DNA of 64,000 bases from Rosa chinensis. Its lineage: Eukaryota > Streptophyta > Magnoliopsida > Rosales > Rosaceae. Position 1 is the first letter of the stretch, and every line of letters starts with the position of its first letter. Positions 24,178 through 35,691 of this stretch are shown here, in pieces. The position numbers and the translations under genes were made by a program. The DNA is taken from contig NC_037089.1 of NCBI RefSeq assembly GCF_002994745.2, positions 14,030,141-14,094,140 on the forward strand, given 5' to 3'. Under the pieces are notes generated by a model. That model searched no databases and was not told where the DNA came from. It was given only the letters and a program-made list of their open reading frames with translations.

Positions 24178-24419
24178 AATGGAACAAATCTCTCTCTAAG
24201 TGGTTGGCGTTGCGCTCTTTATGTGTGGCCAACCAAGTACAATAAAACAACTTGTTTATTTTGACATAATTGGCTCAATTGCTATAACAATTCTAAAACT
24301 ATTTGGGACTTTCTGTGTCTTATCTCTATTATCCTACTTTTTGATAAATTGTTGGTGTAGTATCATATTATAGTTTGTTCTACCTTAGCTCTAGTATCAA
24401 GTCATTTGTGGCTTGTGTC

Positions 24420-24545
24420 TGCTCCCAAACTTGTTTAGACATCATTTCTAAACTATTGCAACAGTGTATATACTCTTCATGGTCATCGTGATCATGTTCG
24501 AGTTTATAATGTTGAGAAAATTGTCAAATTTGACACTTCCACTTT
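24420..24545 (-). pseudogene. F-box gene relic, unit 1
   Basis: Minus-strand translation around 24440-24545 gives HYKLEHDHDDHEEYIHCCNS, matching the HYKHGHDDHDDQYLHGCNG region of the intact F-box protein. Stops surround it. Confidence 0.7.
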
Positions 24546-25479
24546 TTGATAACCAACTAGTCCTTCCCTAACATCACATAAAGGTATTGAGGACCAGAAT
24601 GGTGCACAATTAATACCTTCATAATTGATTTGAAAATTGGATAACAATTCTTCATTTTTTGCAGGGATACATGAGGAATTGGACAAACAATACGGTTGTT
24701 TAGATGTTATTGGCCCATAGGGAAGCCCCAAGATCGCCCAGAAGAACAAATGAGAAACTCCTTGTTCAGAGAAGGCATCGCTTGAAGACCCAATTCTTTG
24801 ATGAGCACCAAAAACTCTCTTGACGATTGACTGCCCAAGATGATGATGATGGTGATGGGTTCCACTTTTCCAGCTTCAGATCCGCAGCCAACCATAACCA
24901 GTCTAATAGAGGTAACTATTTTCTCTTCAGATCCGCAGCCAACCATAACCAGTATATAAAGGCTGACGCACGGGTCTTTACACTTTTTTTGAAACGCGGG
25001 TCTTTACTCTTTAGTTTTATTTATTTATTTATAATTGGTTTTGTTTATTAAAATTTGAACATTTTTCTACTTCATCAATAATTAAACTGTCTTCTTATCT
25101 TTTTCTTTACCACACAACATGCGACGAGAAAATCCCAACTTCGTTTTACTCTTATGATAGGTCTTATATTTTTGCACATTAATAAACTGAAGCTCCGATC
25201 GAATCATTTACAAATTTTATATTAACTCTAATTTTTTAATGGAACAAATCTATCTCTACATTGTTGGCGTTGCGCTCTTTATGTGTGGCCAAACCAAGTA
25301 CAATAAAACGACTTGTTTACTTTGACATAATTGGTTCGATTGCTATAACAATTCTAAAACTATTTGCGACTTTCTGTATCTTATCCCTATTATCCTACTT
25401 TTGGACAAATTGATGGTGTAGTACCATATTATAGTTTGTTCTACCTTAGCTCTAGTATCAAGTCATTCGTGGCCTGTGT

Positions 25480-25605
25480 CTGCTCCAAAACTTGTTTAGA
25501 ATGTTATTTCTGAACGATTGCAATAGCGTATATACTCTTCATGGTCATCGTGATCGTGTTCGAGTTTATAATGTTGAGAAAATTGTCAAATTTGACACTT
25601 CCACT
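25480..25605 (-). pseudogene. F-box gene relic, unit 2
   Basis: Second copy of the same fragment (CTTCATGGTCATCGTGATCG region), part of the tandem duplication, also without an open frame. Confidence 0.68.
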
Positions 25606-26086
25606 TTTTGATAACCAATCTAGTCCTTCCCTAACATCACATAAAGGTATTGAGGACTAGAATGGTGCACAATTAATGCCTTCATAATTGATTTGAAAAT
25701 TGGATAACAATTCTTCATTTTTTGCAGGGATACATGAGGAATTGGACAAACAATACGGTTGTTTAGATGTTATTGGCCCATAGGGAAGCCCCAAGATCGC
25801 CCAGAACAACAAATGCGAAACTCCTTGTTCAGAGAAGGCATCGCTTGAAGACCCAATTCTTTGATGAGCACCAAAAATTCTCTTGACGATTGACTCTCCA
25901 AGATGATGATGGGTGCCACTTTTCCAGCTTCAGATCCGCAGCCAACCATAACCAGTCTAATAGAGGTGACTATTTTCTCCTTATTCATTATATATATATG
26001 GAATCTCAGTAAATCCCAGTTTTCATTTGCAGTGATGTTTTCTTTTTATAACTTTATAACCCACCCAAGCTAGCACAAAGAAGCTA

Positions 26087-26241
26087 TTAGTGTTCTACTG
26101 ATTTCCCATATTCATTGCATCTGGGGCATATGGGGTTAATTGTTCCTGAATATATGAGCAAACTGGGCAGATCATAAGTCAGTAATCTCCAAAGAAAATT
26201 TGATCCCTTTTTGTAAAAGAGCCAAATAATTTTGTATAATC
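26087..26241 (-). pseudogene. LINE zf-RVT fragment
   Basis: Minus-strand frame reads SNFLWRLLTYDLPSLL then ICPRCNEYGKSVEH, the pattern of the zinc-binding region after the reverse transcriptase of plant LINEs (FLWR, L-P, CP-C, H). Cut on its upstream side by the Tat-1 insertion. A decayed relative lies at 10120-10240, beside the F-box gene. Confidence 0.65.
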
Positions 26242-27264
26242 TGTTTGGCTCCAAAACCAGCTGGTGTGCAAACAGTCTCTTTTGGGCGAGTGGTTGCGCA
26301 GGCGTGCCAGCACCGCGGGGTGCAGTCGTTGGGGTAGTCCCGTGACCTGACTTCTTCTTCAAGCGCTATGGACGAGGAGAGCACCAACCTCGTCACAGGG
26401 TTCTTTTCTTGCCTTCCGGAGAAGGACTTCTTGCCTTACGCGGGTAAGGGCTTTGGTTGTGGTCTCTTTGCGTTCACCAAATCGATACTCAACGTTGAGA
26501 GGCTGAGCAGAGCAATCACTGGGAAGTTTGAGAGAAGCACGGGTTTGCTAAAGCGTGACTTTAGCTTCGCTGGGTGCGAGGGCGTTACCCTTGCTTCGCT
26601 GGAAGTAACAGTGGCGGTTGTGCTCGCAGTCGGCTCCTGGAGAGACTGGGACTGGAAGTACGGTCGCCGGGTTGAACTGGTGAGGCTGACAGTCGGCTCG
26701 CGAGGAGACTAGGACTGGCGGGCGGTCACCGGGTTTCAACGAGGTTGAGGATTTGCTCCGGGGAGGCTTTGTAATCGCTGGGATTGATTGATTAGAGAGA
26801 GATCGCTTTCTGTATTGTCTTTAGCCTCTATATATAGGCTATTGCAGATTCATTGTCCAAATAGGAATGAAATACTATATTTTAGGCCACAGTTATTGGC
26901 CTTGAATCAAATCAAAACTCTTAATAGTTTTGATATCTATCGTAAGCGATAATTAATGTTATCCGCCTCTGTCGTCGCTAGAATGTAGGCGAGTATCGGC
27001 CAGAGAAACATTTTGCCTTTTAGAATCCTAGACGTGATCGCTGGATGCGAGCAGTAGGATGCGCACGTATCAAGTGCAAATATATCTTCGCGCCCTTCTG
27101 AGCGCTCAAATCTTCATGCAATTAATGATGATATCTCCTTATGAGATACGGGATAAGCGGCATCACGACCCAAGTCCATGTAATCCCATTTTGGGCCGCA
27201 AGTATCGGCCCACTGGCTCAGACCCACTAAAAGATTTTGCCAAACTTACTTTTGGGCTCAAACA
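26242..27264 (-). repeat. Tat-1 3' LTR (left)
   Basis: 1023 bp, TGTTTGGCTCC on the left edge and CTCAAACA on the right. Any ORFs inside are repeated in the other LTR and are not genes. Confidence 0.95.
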
Positions 27265-27276
27265 TTGCCCCCCAGG
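27265..27276 (-). other. Polypurine tract, Tat-1
   Basis: Minus strand reads CCTGGGGGGCAA against the 3' LTR, a purine-rich run in the place expected for plus-strand priming. Confidence 0.7.
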
Positions 27277-27420
27277 CCCCGAAATCAGGCCTGCTAAAAT
27301 GCAACTGATTGAAGGGGACTTAGAAAGAAGCGTCGGTCGCTTGAAACGATGCCATTAATAAGGGTCGCGTCCCCTCATTTGTGAAACGCTTTCTGTCGCA
27401 TCGTTTCCCTCACAAAATTC

Positions 27421-27430
27421 TTTATTTAAA
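27421..27430 (+). promoter_or_regulatory. TATA-like box of the antisense PMD gene
   Basis: TTTATTTAAA about 51-60 bases upstream of the ATG at 27481, with a pyrimidine-rich stretch between. It would start transcription opposite to the retroelement. Prediction from position only. Confidence 0.45.
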
Positions 27431-27480
27431 CTCACAGCCGCACTCATCTCTGCTCTATCTTCTTTGCAAACGATCCAGAA

Positions 27481-30400
27481 ATGGCTCCCCCTAAGAAAAT
27501 TGTCGTCGATCAGGAAGAAGAATTGAACGAAATGGCTGCTCGGACCTGGGGCACCAGTATCGGGGCTCGCATTCATCTAGAGACCACTATTCACCGACCC
27601 CTACTCCTTCGTTTTTCCAATCACCACACCGGATTAGGCCCAGCACCGCAAGGTGTTATCCCAAATGATGCCATCGCTATGTACGGTCTTCCTGTCCGAC
27701 TGCCCATTCTAGTCCTCCGAAGGACTCCCGGAGACTTTAGCGGTTGGGGTGTCCAAAACCATCGAGCCAAGATAGGGAATTGGCCATCCTCCATTAGTGC
27801 GCAGGAAACCTCTTGGTATCGCGAGGCGCGGGCGCGAGATCTAGGTCGCTGGAATGCTGCGGGTATCACCCATGCTATTGATTTGTGCTTCCACCTTCCT
27901 CACGGTGGTAATCGCTCGCCACTCGCTGCTTTCCTCTGTTTCTGGAATACCTCCACCAACACATTTGACTTCAGATTTGGTCAAATGAGCATTACCCTGT
28001 TGGACATCCTTGCTATCACTGGCCTTCCCATCGATGGCGAGCCGTATGTGCATGGTCAATTTGACTGGACCAATTTCACTTTGACCATGGCCCAGCAAGG
28101 CCGCAGCGCTCATAGTGGTTCATACCCAAGATGGCTGGCATATTACAGCCGGGAACACAATGCGACCGGAGGAATCGCTTTCCTTGAGTATTGGCTCTGT
28201 AAATTCGTATTCTGCACCTCCTCCTGCAAGCCCACTGGTACCTGGACCTATTTAGCAACGGCTCTCTACAACGGCCGCAACATCGGGCTCGGACAACCGG
28301 TCTTGGGCGCTATTTATCGCATGCTGTACCAAGCGACGATGCACCCCTTTGAGACCAACATTTCTGGACCCTTCTGGATCTTGGACTTCTGGATCCAGAC
28401 CTACTTCCCATTCTTCCGCCGCGAAGATATCCTGCTATCTCCGCCGGTCGATCAACTGTTAGGTCGATGGTTTTGTTGCGAGGACAAGTACTCATCTCCC
28501 CCTACTCTGAATGCTTTTCTTATCTGTACTTGCTAGACGACATGCCATACTGTGATTTAATTCTGGGGAGACGATTCCCTTCTGTGTTACAATATGGATT
28601 CCTCCCTGGCGATCCTCGTTATCCCGACCGCGCTCGCCTGGCGTTCCGCCGCGCCATCTCTTGTTCAGACATTCGGCTCGCTACCGAGGAACTCAGCTAT
28701 GAGCTCTACGCTCCTAACCATTTCGCCCGCCAATTTGGCCTTGTCCAATTGGTACCAATCCCTCCGTATGATGCTTGGAACTACAACACTTCCTGGAGAA
28801 GATTCGGTCCACCTTCCGGGCCCCCACCGGCACAAAGTATGCTCGTGCTGGTCGACCTTCCCGATTGGGCCCAAAGCCTAGAGGCTGTCGACGGAACTGA
28901 AGAAGGGTATGAGATTTGGTGGAAAGAAGTCTCTGTTAACTGCTGGACTCAACCAGATGACGAACTCTTCGCTACTCTCTTTGGCGAGCTCAGGAACCCA
29001 TAACCCACTGATATTGAAGTGCTCGCTCGCTTTTCTGAAGACGCCAACAGGCCTCGACCCCTCCAAGTGGTCAGGCCTACGCGAGTTCCTCGCCCGGCCC
29101 AGGCTGGCATCGTAATTCATGAACCACCTCCGGAAGTAAGTACTGCAACTCTAATTTCTGCAGACTCCTTCTTTGTTTCATTTACTCATTCTTGTTTGTA
29201 TTAGGGGAGTGCGCCGCGCCCTGGCCGCCGCACAAACTATGCTTCACCGGCCGCTGGATAGACTGGAAAACAAAAAGCAGTACTTGCTGAAGCTACAGCT
29301 GAGGGCTCTTCTTCCTCTTCTGATGACGATGATCTACAAACCGTAAGCACCCTTTGTCTTCAGGACCAACTTTGTGATTTGAATGCTAATCTCTCGCTTC
29401 TCCCAGGTCGTGGCTGCTATAGCCCGCAAGCGTAGTCGCTCAGATGCTCATACTGGCACCTGGGAAGAAGATGAACCGATGGCCGACCGGCTGGTAAGAA
29501 ACAAAGAGCCTATGTTAGAAATTATCCCTGTCTCTGCCCATGTTTCACACCCTTCTCCTTTACAGGTTCGTCGCAGACCATCCAACCATGCCGGAGAAGG
29601 CTCTTCATCCGCCGCTCAAGGGACAAACGCTTCGCCAGCGCCAACATCCGTGGGACCTGAAAATCTTCCACCTCCCGTCAGCACTGATGGCGGCTCAGCC
29701 TCCATCCCTGTACAGATCATAGAAGATAGTTCCGATGAAACGGAAGAGAATGCGCCCCTTCCGGACGCATCGACTGAGGAACTGCTCGCTACACAACCAC
29801 CAGCACTCGCATCACCTGATCGCAATCCTGATGAGGAAGCTCAGGAATCCATGCCAGTAAACGTCTCATGCGAGGGTCCTGTGGCAGAGGTATTCTTAAT
29901 TGAAAATTGGTGCCTTAGTTCTTAGTCTTCTTGTACACCTGACCGTCTTTCCTTTTGCAGAGTGACGTCCCTGTTGAGGAGGTCGCTGTCCCTGACCCTG
30001 CTGATGACGGCATGGCGAATCAAGAACCTGCCCCCCAGATTCCAGAGATAGTTGCTGATATGGATGCAGTACCAGAACAAGTTGCGGCCCCGACCATCGA
30101 ACCTCAAGTAGGCCCTGCTGCTGCTACCGCTGACGCAGACATCATCGCTGCAGTTCCTCCTCCTGAGCCTCCTAATAGGCTGGAAAGACTTGTTCGCGTA
30201 CTCGAAGTGGCTCCCCCGAGGGTCGCGGATGAAGCGAGGGACAATCTGCAGCGACTCCTGGGTCCTGACATTTTACTGCCGGGCGCAGCTGCCAGAGCTC
30301 AAGAATATCTGATGGTACTTCACCGCGAACGCGCCATTGCTGAAGATGAATTCGTTGAAGTATATGAGCTCTTGCAAAATCTTCCTGCAAGGATCAAAGA

Positions 30401-30785
30401 TAGGACGACCGCGGCCGCGCAGGCCAAGCAGGTTCAGGCTCACTATCACGGCCTTGCACAACAAGCAGAAGTATCTCGCGACTCTCTAAGCGATCAAGCG
30501 ATTCGCGTTAGGGATCTGAGAATCTCACAGAACCACCTTCGGACCCACATTCAGGATCTCCAAACCCAACTAATCGAAGCCCAGGCCCAACTAGTGACGG
30601 TCACGGCCCAACTGGCGCAGGAGGAGCCTCAGATAGAACAGCCCCTAACGGCGCTAGAAGCAATGTCTCAGAACTTGGCTCAAGCGCGCGAAGCAGTTCG
30701 ACAAGCAGAGCACGCTGCTGCCGACGCTAGCTTTCGTCTGGATGAGCACTTGCTTCGCTTGACCCATGCGGGTCGAAAACTTTAG
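27481..30785 (+). pseudogene. Antisense plant mobile domain (PMD) gene with coiled-coil tail, five exons
   Basis: Exons 27481-29135, 29205-29342, 29407-29493, 29566-29889, 29961-30785. All four introns are GT-AG, 64-72 nt and phase 0. Exon 1 begins MAPPKKIVVDQEEE and encodes a PMD region: SPLAAFLCFW, FGQMSITLLDILAITGLPID, then DLILGRRFPSVLQ and YAPNHFARQFGLVQ. Exons 2-4 are Ser/Asp/Glu/Pro-rich. Exon 5 has an Ala/Gln/Leu-rich, coiled-coil-like end (about 30400-30760). PMD proteins of the MAIN/MAIL1 type act in the nucleus on gene expression and silencing; other PMDs ride on transposons. Damage: a frame change between 28463 and 28536 (a 1-nt indel in a C5 run at about 28497, or a 74-nt intron), a TAA at 29001 and a TAG at 29259. 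The splice sites stay intact. Confidence 0.82.
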
Positions 30786-31974
30786 GCCTCCTGTTTTAGG
30801 CCCATTTTACTTTGTATAAGGATATGTTTAATATATACAATATTCAGCCCGCTTTGTTCGGCCCAAATATCACTTAAGGTTTGCCAATTAATGAAAAGCA
30901 AGACCGTTGAAAAGATAATCCTAATTTGGGCGGTTGCTTTCTTGGAGACCGTCCTGCTTCCCACGCGTTTTCAATATCTTCCATTTCCGAGATAATCGCA
31001 TTTAACCGCATTGATTCTCTTATTGATGGCGTTGAAAGCGTCTCAACTGCCTACCGCACGGTGTGAGATCAACCCTATAAATACCAGCTGCCAGAGAAGA
31101 GCGACAACCCAACCACCATATTTCTTCCAAAGATGAACTCGCCAGCCCTGTTGCTTTTCCTCCATTTTCTAAAGTCTTCCCACCGTAATCTCACCCTTAG
31201 CCACAGATTCTTAGGCTTCATGGCTTAATCTCAAGACCTGGTTAGGCTTCATGGCCTAATCTCAGGTCCAGCGGCGTGTCTTTGGTTACTGAAAATCTGG
31301 ATGAACTTGTCAGTCTCAGTTAAACCGAAGAACACGCTGCGCTCCTAACGCGGCAGAACCAAATTATGAGGAGTCCAACTTTTCAGATTGCCTGCGCGGA
31401 GCAAACGGAGGAGGGGAGGAAGGCCACTTTGAGGCTTTCCTTTCTGCCTCCGCGGTCTATCTCTGGGGCCTGGGCACGCACTTTCTGATTTACCCCAGGA
31501 GGTAGATGTGGTTGTGAGTCCCGCCTGCTCTGGAGCCCAACTCTGCCTGGAGGAAAGGCCCCAGCAGGGGAGTGAAGGCCCTCTTTTTCCTTCTTCCTCC
31601 AGCATCGATGACAGCAGCGGCGACTTAGATGGGAGGAGGATCTGATCATAGGGGGAAGAATGCTCTGAGGTGGTAGCGTCTAGATCCTTCTCCACACGGC
31701 CACGGCGAACACTTTAAACTTTCATGTCTGTAGCTCGCATGTGAACCTGTATTGCTCTATTCTGTTGTATGCTTCTGGCCGCAAAGCCACTTTATGAATA
31801 AAAATGCTCGATTTAAATAATCCAAAATGAAAGCCTCTTGTATAGGCCTTTGTATTTATTCTTAACACGTTTTGTCAAGATCATGAATAACAACCTAGTA
31901 ACTGATAACATGAACTATAATCATAAACAAAACCTCTTGTATAGGTTCTTAAAATGAAGCCTCTTGTGTAGGCC
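30786..31974. other. Tat-1 spacer between PMD gene and pol
   Basis: No supported gene. It holds a short duplication (TTAGGCTTCATGGC blocks at 31210-31255) and three copies of CCTCTTGT(A/G)TAGG (31835-31970). Probably the 3' ends of both convergent transcripts. Confidence 0.6.
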
Positions 31975-34900
31975 CTAATAGATATTGAGATGTTGCCCCC
32001 CAATGTTCAGCGGGGAGCAGAAACAAAACAGAAAGGCCACAGAGAAAAGGCCGAATAACCATAACGCTGCGAGCCGATGAAGATTAAGGTTGCCCCCAGT
32101 CGGAGTAAAAACAGAATCGGGAGGATCGTCAAACTCCCAGACACTGGGATAATATTTTTTCAAAAACCGACCGTTAATAGGGTTGCGATGGATAGCGCCG
32201 TCGATGTCTTTGAGGTGAAAAGCACCGCGCTCCAATATTCGGTGGATAACAAAGGGTCCCTCCCATCGCGGCGTCCATTTACCGCGACCGGTGACCTTTT
32301 CACCCAGGGGTAAAATGGCCTTCCAAACGAGGTCACCGTCTTTGAAACTGCGACCCCGCGTCCTCTTGTCATAGGCGCGGGCGATACGCTGCTTGTCCAT
32401 CACCAAATTGTCCAAAGCGGCCAAGCGCTACTCGCTTAAGTCTTCGTGCTCCTGCCACATTGCTTGAACATAGTCCTCACCAATCAAATGATGCTGTTCT
32501 TGGACTCGTAAGGAATGCACATTAATTTCTAATGGTAAAACAGCGTCATGTCCAAACATAAGCGCGAACGGCGTCGTGGCGGTGGGGTTACGTTTAGAAG
32601 TGCGATAGGCCCAAAGTGTCTCGTACAAAGTATCGTGCCACTGTCTAGGATTCTCCACCAACATCTTCTTTAGTAAGGTAATGATTATCTTGTTGCTTGC
32701 CTCCGCCTGGCCATTAGATTGAGCATAATATGGAGTACTATGGGTGAACTGAATGCCAAAGTCATGCACCAGCTCTTCAACGGGGCCTCCCATGAACGCT
32801 GCCCCCCTGTCCGACACCAGCACTTCAGGTATGCCAAACCTGCAGAGAATATTACGGAAAATAAACTGGCGAATGGTAGTGCCGGAGGCCTCCTTTAGAG
32901 GTTCTGCTTCAACCCATTTCGTGAAGTAATCAGTGGCGACAATGATAAACTTGTGCTGTAGGGAAGAATGAGGATGGATCATCCCAATCAAGTCCAGCGC
33001 CCAGCCTCGCGCAGGCCAAGGTTTAATGATAGGTTGCATAGGGATGTTAGGAACATGCTGGACAGGACCGTGTGCTTGACAATCCGCACAGCCTTTGGCG
33101 AATGCAATACAATCCTTCAAAATGCTGGGCCAATAATAACCATGACGTCTGAGGAGCCAACGCATCTTAGGTCCGGCTTGATGAGATCCACATATCCCCG
33201 TGTGCACCTCGCGCATCAATCTTTTGGCTTCGCGACCGTAGACGCATCGAAAATCTATACCATCTTCGCCACGTCTGCGTAGTTCATCACCTCTAAGGAA
33301 GTAATTCAATGCGAGGAAACGAATTTTCCTATCAGCGCTGGAGTCTGGTCGTTTGAGGTATTCAATCAGTGGGATCCGCCAATCAACATCAATGGGCTCG
33401 AGTACCGCAACCACGGGCTCATCTGGAGGATCAGGGCGAGCAAGCCACGAAGGTAGTGTACGGCGCTCAACCTTCAGAATGCGCTCGCGCACGCCGTATT
33501 TCAAGCTAATGCCTGTAGACAGCTGAGCGAGCTCATTGGCAGCAAAGTTACGTTCACGTGGTATATGTTCCATACCAACATCTGTAAATTGGTCCAGAAG
33601 CTCAATGGCGCGGCTCAAGTAGGGGATGAGCAGCCAACTCGTACAGCGATATTTTTCCAGAAGCTGATTGATCACGAGCTGAGAATCTCCGCGAATCTGA
33701 ACGTCCCGGACGCCCATTTCCAACAGGACTTCGAGTCCAATGATGAGAGCTTCATATTCAGCCTGATTATTAGTACATTGGAACGTGAACTGGAAAGAAT
33801 AAGAGAAACGGTCACCGGCAGGATTCTCCAAAACAATCCCTGCGCCGGCCAGAGCATCTGTTCGTGAGCCATCAAAGAATAACACCCAGGGTTGTAGAAA
33901 AATAGTAGCCTGATACCAGACCTCGTATTCAGGAATGTATGCTTTATCTGGTCGAGTCGTGGCGTTGCAGGCAATTTCTAGCTCTTTCAGTACGGGTATT
34001 TCTAGCTGGGGATGATGTGCTAGAAAGTCTGCGATAGCCTGCCCTTTGACCGCCTTCTGGGGTACATACTGGAGCGAAAACTCTGAAAGTGCCAATACCC
34101 ATTTGCCAATGCGGCCTCTCAAGATAGGCCGGGACAACATATATTTGACCAAATCGGTCTGAGCGATGATGCAAGTAGTAAAGGATAACATGTAATGTCG
34201 CAACTTGCACGCCGAAAAGTATAGGGTTAAGCACAGCTTTTCCATGGGGGTATACCTTGTCTCGCAATCTGTCAGTACACGGCTGAGATAAAACACAGCG
34301 TGCTCGATGCCGTCCTCATCGTCCTGAGCGAGCAGGCTACCAATGGAGGCGGCGGCTGCTGAGATATACAGTTTTAACGGGACTCCGGGTCTAGGGGGAA
34401 CCAAGACTGGTGGGCTTGCTAAATAGGCCTTGATACTATCGAAAGCCTCCTGATGCTTGGATTCCCACGCAAATTCATTCTGTCCTTGTAGTCCCAGCAA
34501 CGGTGAGAAGGGCTGGATTTTCCCTGCAGAATTAGAGATGAAACGCCGTAGAAAGTTAATCTTACCCAAAAGACGCTGTAATTCCTTCTTCGTCCGTGGG
34601 GGAGATGCATGAATAACTGCGCTTGCCTTGTCCTCGGGGACCTCAATTCCTCGCTGGTGGACTATAAACCCCAGAAAGTCTCCGGCTAACACTCCAAACA
34701 CACACTTGGCCGGGTTCATTTTGAGTTTATGTTGGCGCATGCGCTCAAACACTTTCCTGAGATCCGCGATGTGATCCCCTCGCTTCTGAGACTTGACGAC
34801 TACGTCATCAATGTATACCTCTAACACCTTTCCAAGTATGTCGTGGAAGATCAGGTTCATGGCTCTTTGATACGTCGCGCCGGCGTTCTTCAGGCCAAAA

Positions 34901-35691
34901 GGCATGACTACATATTCAAACACTCCCGCGAAGCCAGGGCAGCGGAAAGCAGTCTTGTGTCTGTCTTCTTCAGCGACCGGAATCTGGTGATATCCCGCAG
35001 TGCCGTCCATGAAGGACAACAGCTCATGGCCCGCCACCGCGTCCACCAACATATCCGCGACCGGCATGGGGTAAACGTCTTTAGGTGTGGCGAGATTCAA
35101 GTCTCTATAGTCAACGCAGACTCTTATCTTGCCATTTTTCTTTCGGACAGGCACTATATTAGATAGCCACTGGTTATAATTGGCCACCCGTATGATGCCT
35201 GACTTGTGCATTTTCTCTACCTCTTCCTTTACCAAGATCTGGGTCTCGGAGTTCATTCGTCGAGGCTCCTGCTTGACGGGCCTCTTTTCAGCAAGAGTTG
35301 GTAATCGATGACAAACCAAGTCTGGTGACAGGCCGGGCATGTCCTCATACTTCTCCGCAAAGCAATCTTTGAACTCTAGCAATAATTCGATGAGCCTCTG
35401 TTTCTCGTTAGGCTCTAGGTAAGCACTGATGGATACTTCCATAGGCTCGCTTACCGTACCCAGGTTGACTTTCTCTGTAGGGTCTTTAACCTTTGGAGGT
35501 GTATCGTCCAGCGCTGCCGGAGCGAGCTGAATGTGGACGTCCTCGTCATCCTCCGGATTAGCAAGTTCTTCATTGACGACCTCTAAGGTCGCGATGCGAT
35601 CGTAAGCCTCTTTTTCCACCATGTATGATGACAACCGCTCGTGTATTGAGTGTAAGGCTTCCAGTCCCTCCTCAATGAGGTCGTAATCCAT
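31975..35691 (-). pseudogene. Tat-1 pol: RT, RNase H, second RNase H, integrase
   Basis: A 1087-codon frame from ATG 35691 to a TAG at 32428, continuing in frame to 31975. In order: RT with VCVDYRDLN, FMDGTAGYHQI and VYIDDVVVKS; the RT-linked RNase H; an archaeal-type RNase H (FFDGSRTDALAGAGIVLE, RGDSQLVINQL); the integrase zinc finger (HTGICGSHQAG, C-DCQ); the integrase core with D (WALDLIG), D (VSDRGAAF) and E (NGQAEASNK); then a C-terminal part with KWTPRWEGPF. Catalytic residues are present. The single internal stop cuts off the last 149 codons. The ATG overlaps the stop of the upstream protease frame as TAATG, suggesting coupled re-initiation or simply a frameshift. Role: cDNA synthesis and integration. 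Confidence 0.92.

Larger units (their letters stand above)
23082..25975. repeat. Tandem duplication of kinase-promoter plus F-box relic sequence
   Basis: Two units, roughly 23082-24950 and 24951-25975. Both begin TATATAAAGGCTGACG and run through the same blocks: AACGCGGGTCTTTACTC, ACACAACATGCGACGAGAAA, GGCGTTGCGCTCTTTATGTG, an F-box relic, and CAGCCAACCATAACCAGTCT. Unit 1 is longer mainly because of a retroposon at 23665-24177. The units share most bases but carry many substitutions, so the duplication is not recent. Confidence 0.85.

Noticed and set aside
26368..26712. 114-codon ORF, also present at 40140
   Set aside because: Lies wholly within both Tat-1 LTRs and has no domain.
28463..28536. 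A fifth intron in the PMD gene
   Set aside because: A 74-nt GT-AG interval would restore frame, but the donor is weak and frame-3 sequence inside it (YSECFSYLYLLDD) looks like PMD coding sequence. A 1-nt indel in the C5 run is at least as likely, so no intron was called.
31345..31695. Minus-strand ORFs in the Tat-1 spacer
   Set aside because: No motif, overlapping in two frames, in a GC-richer non-coding stretch.
33565..33867. Plus-strand ORFs opposite Tat-1 pol
   Set aside because: Antisense shadows of conserved RT and RNase H codons; unlike the PMD gene they show no domain or splice structure.
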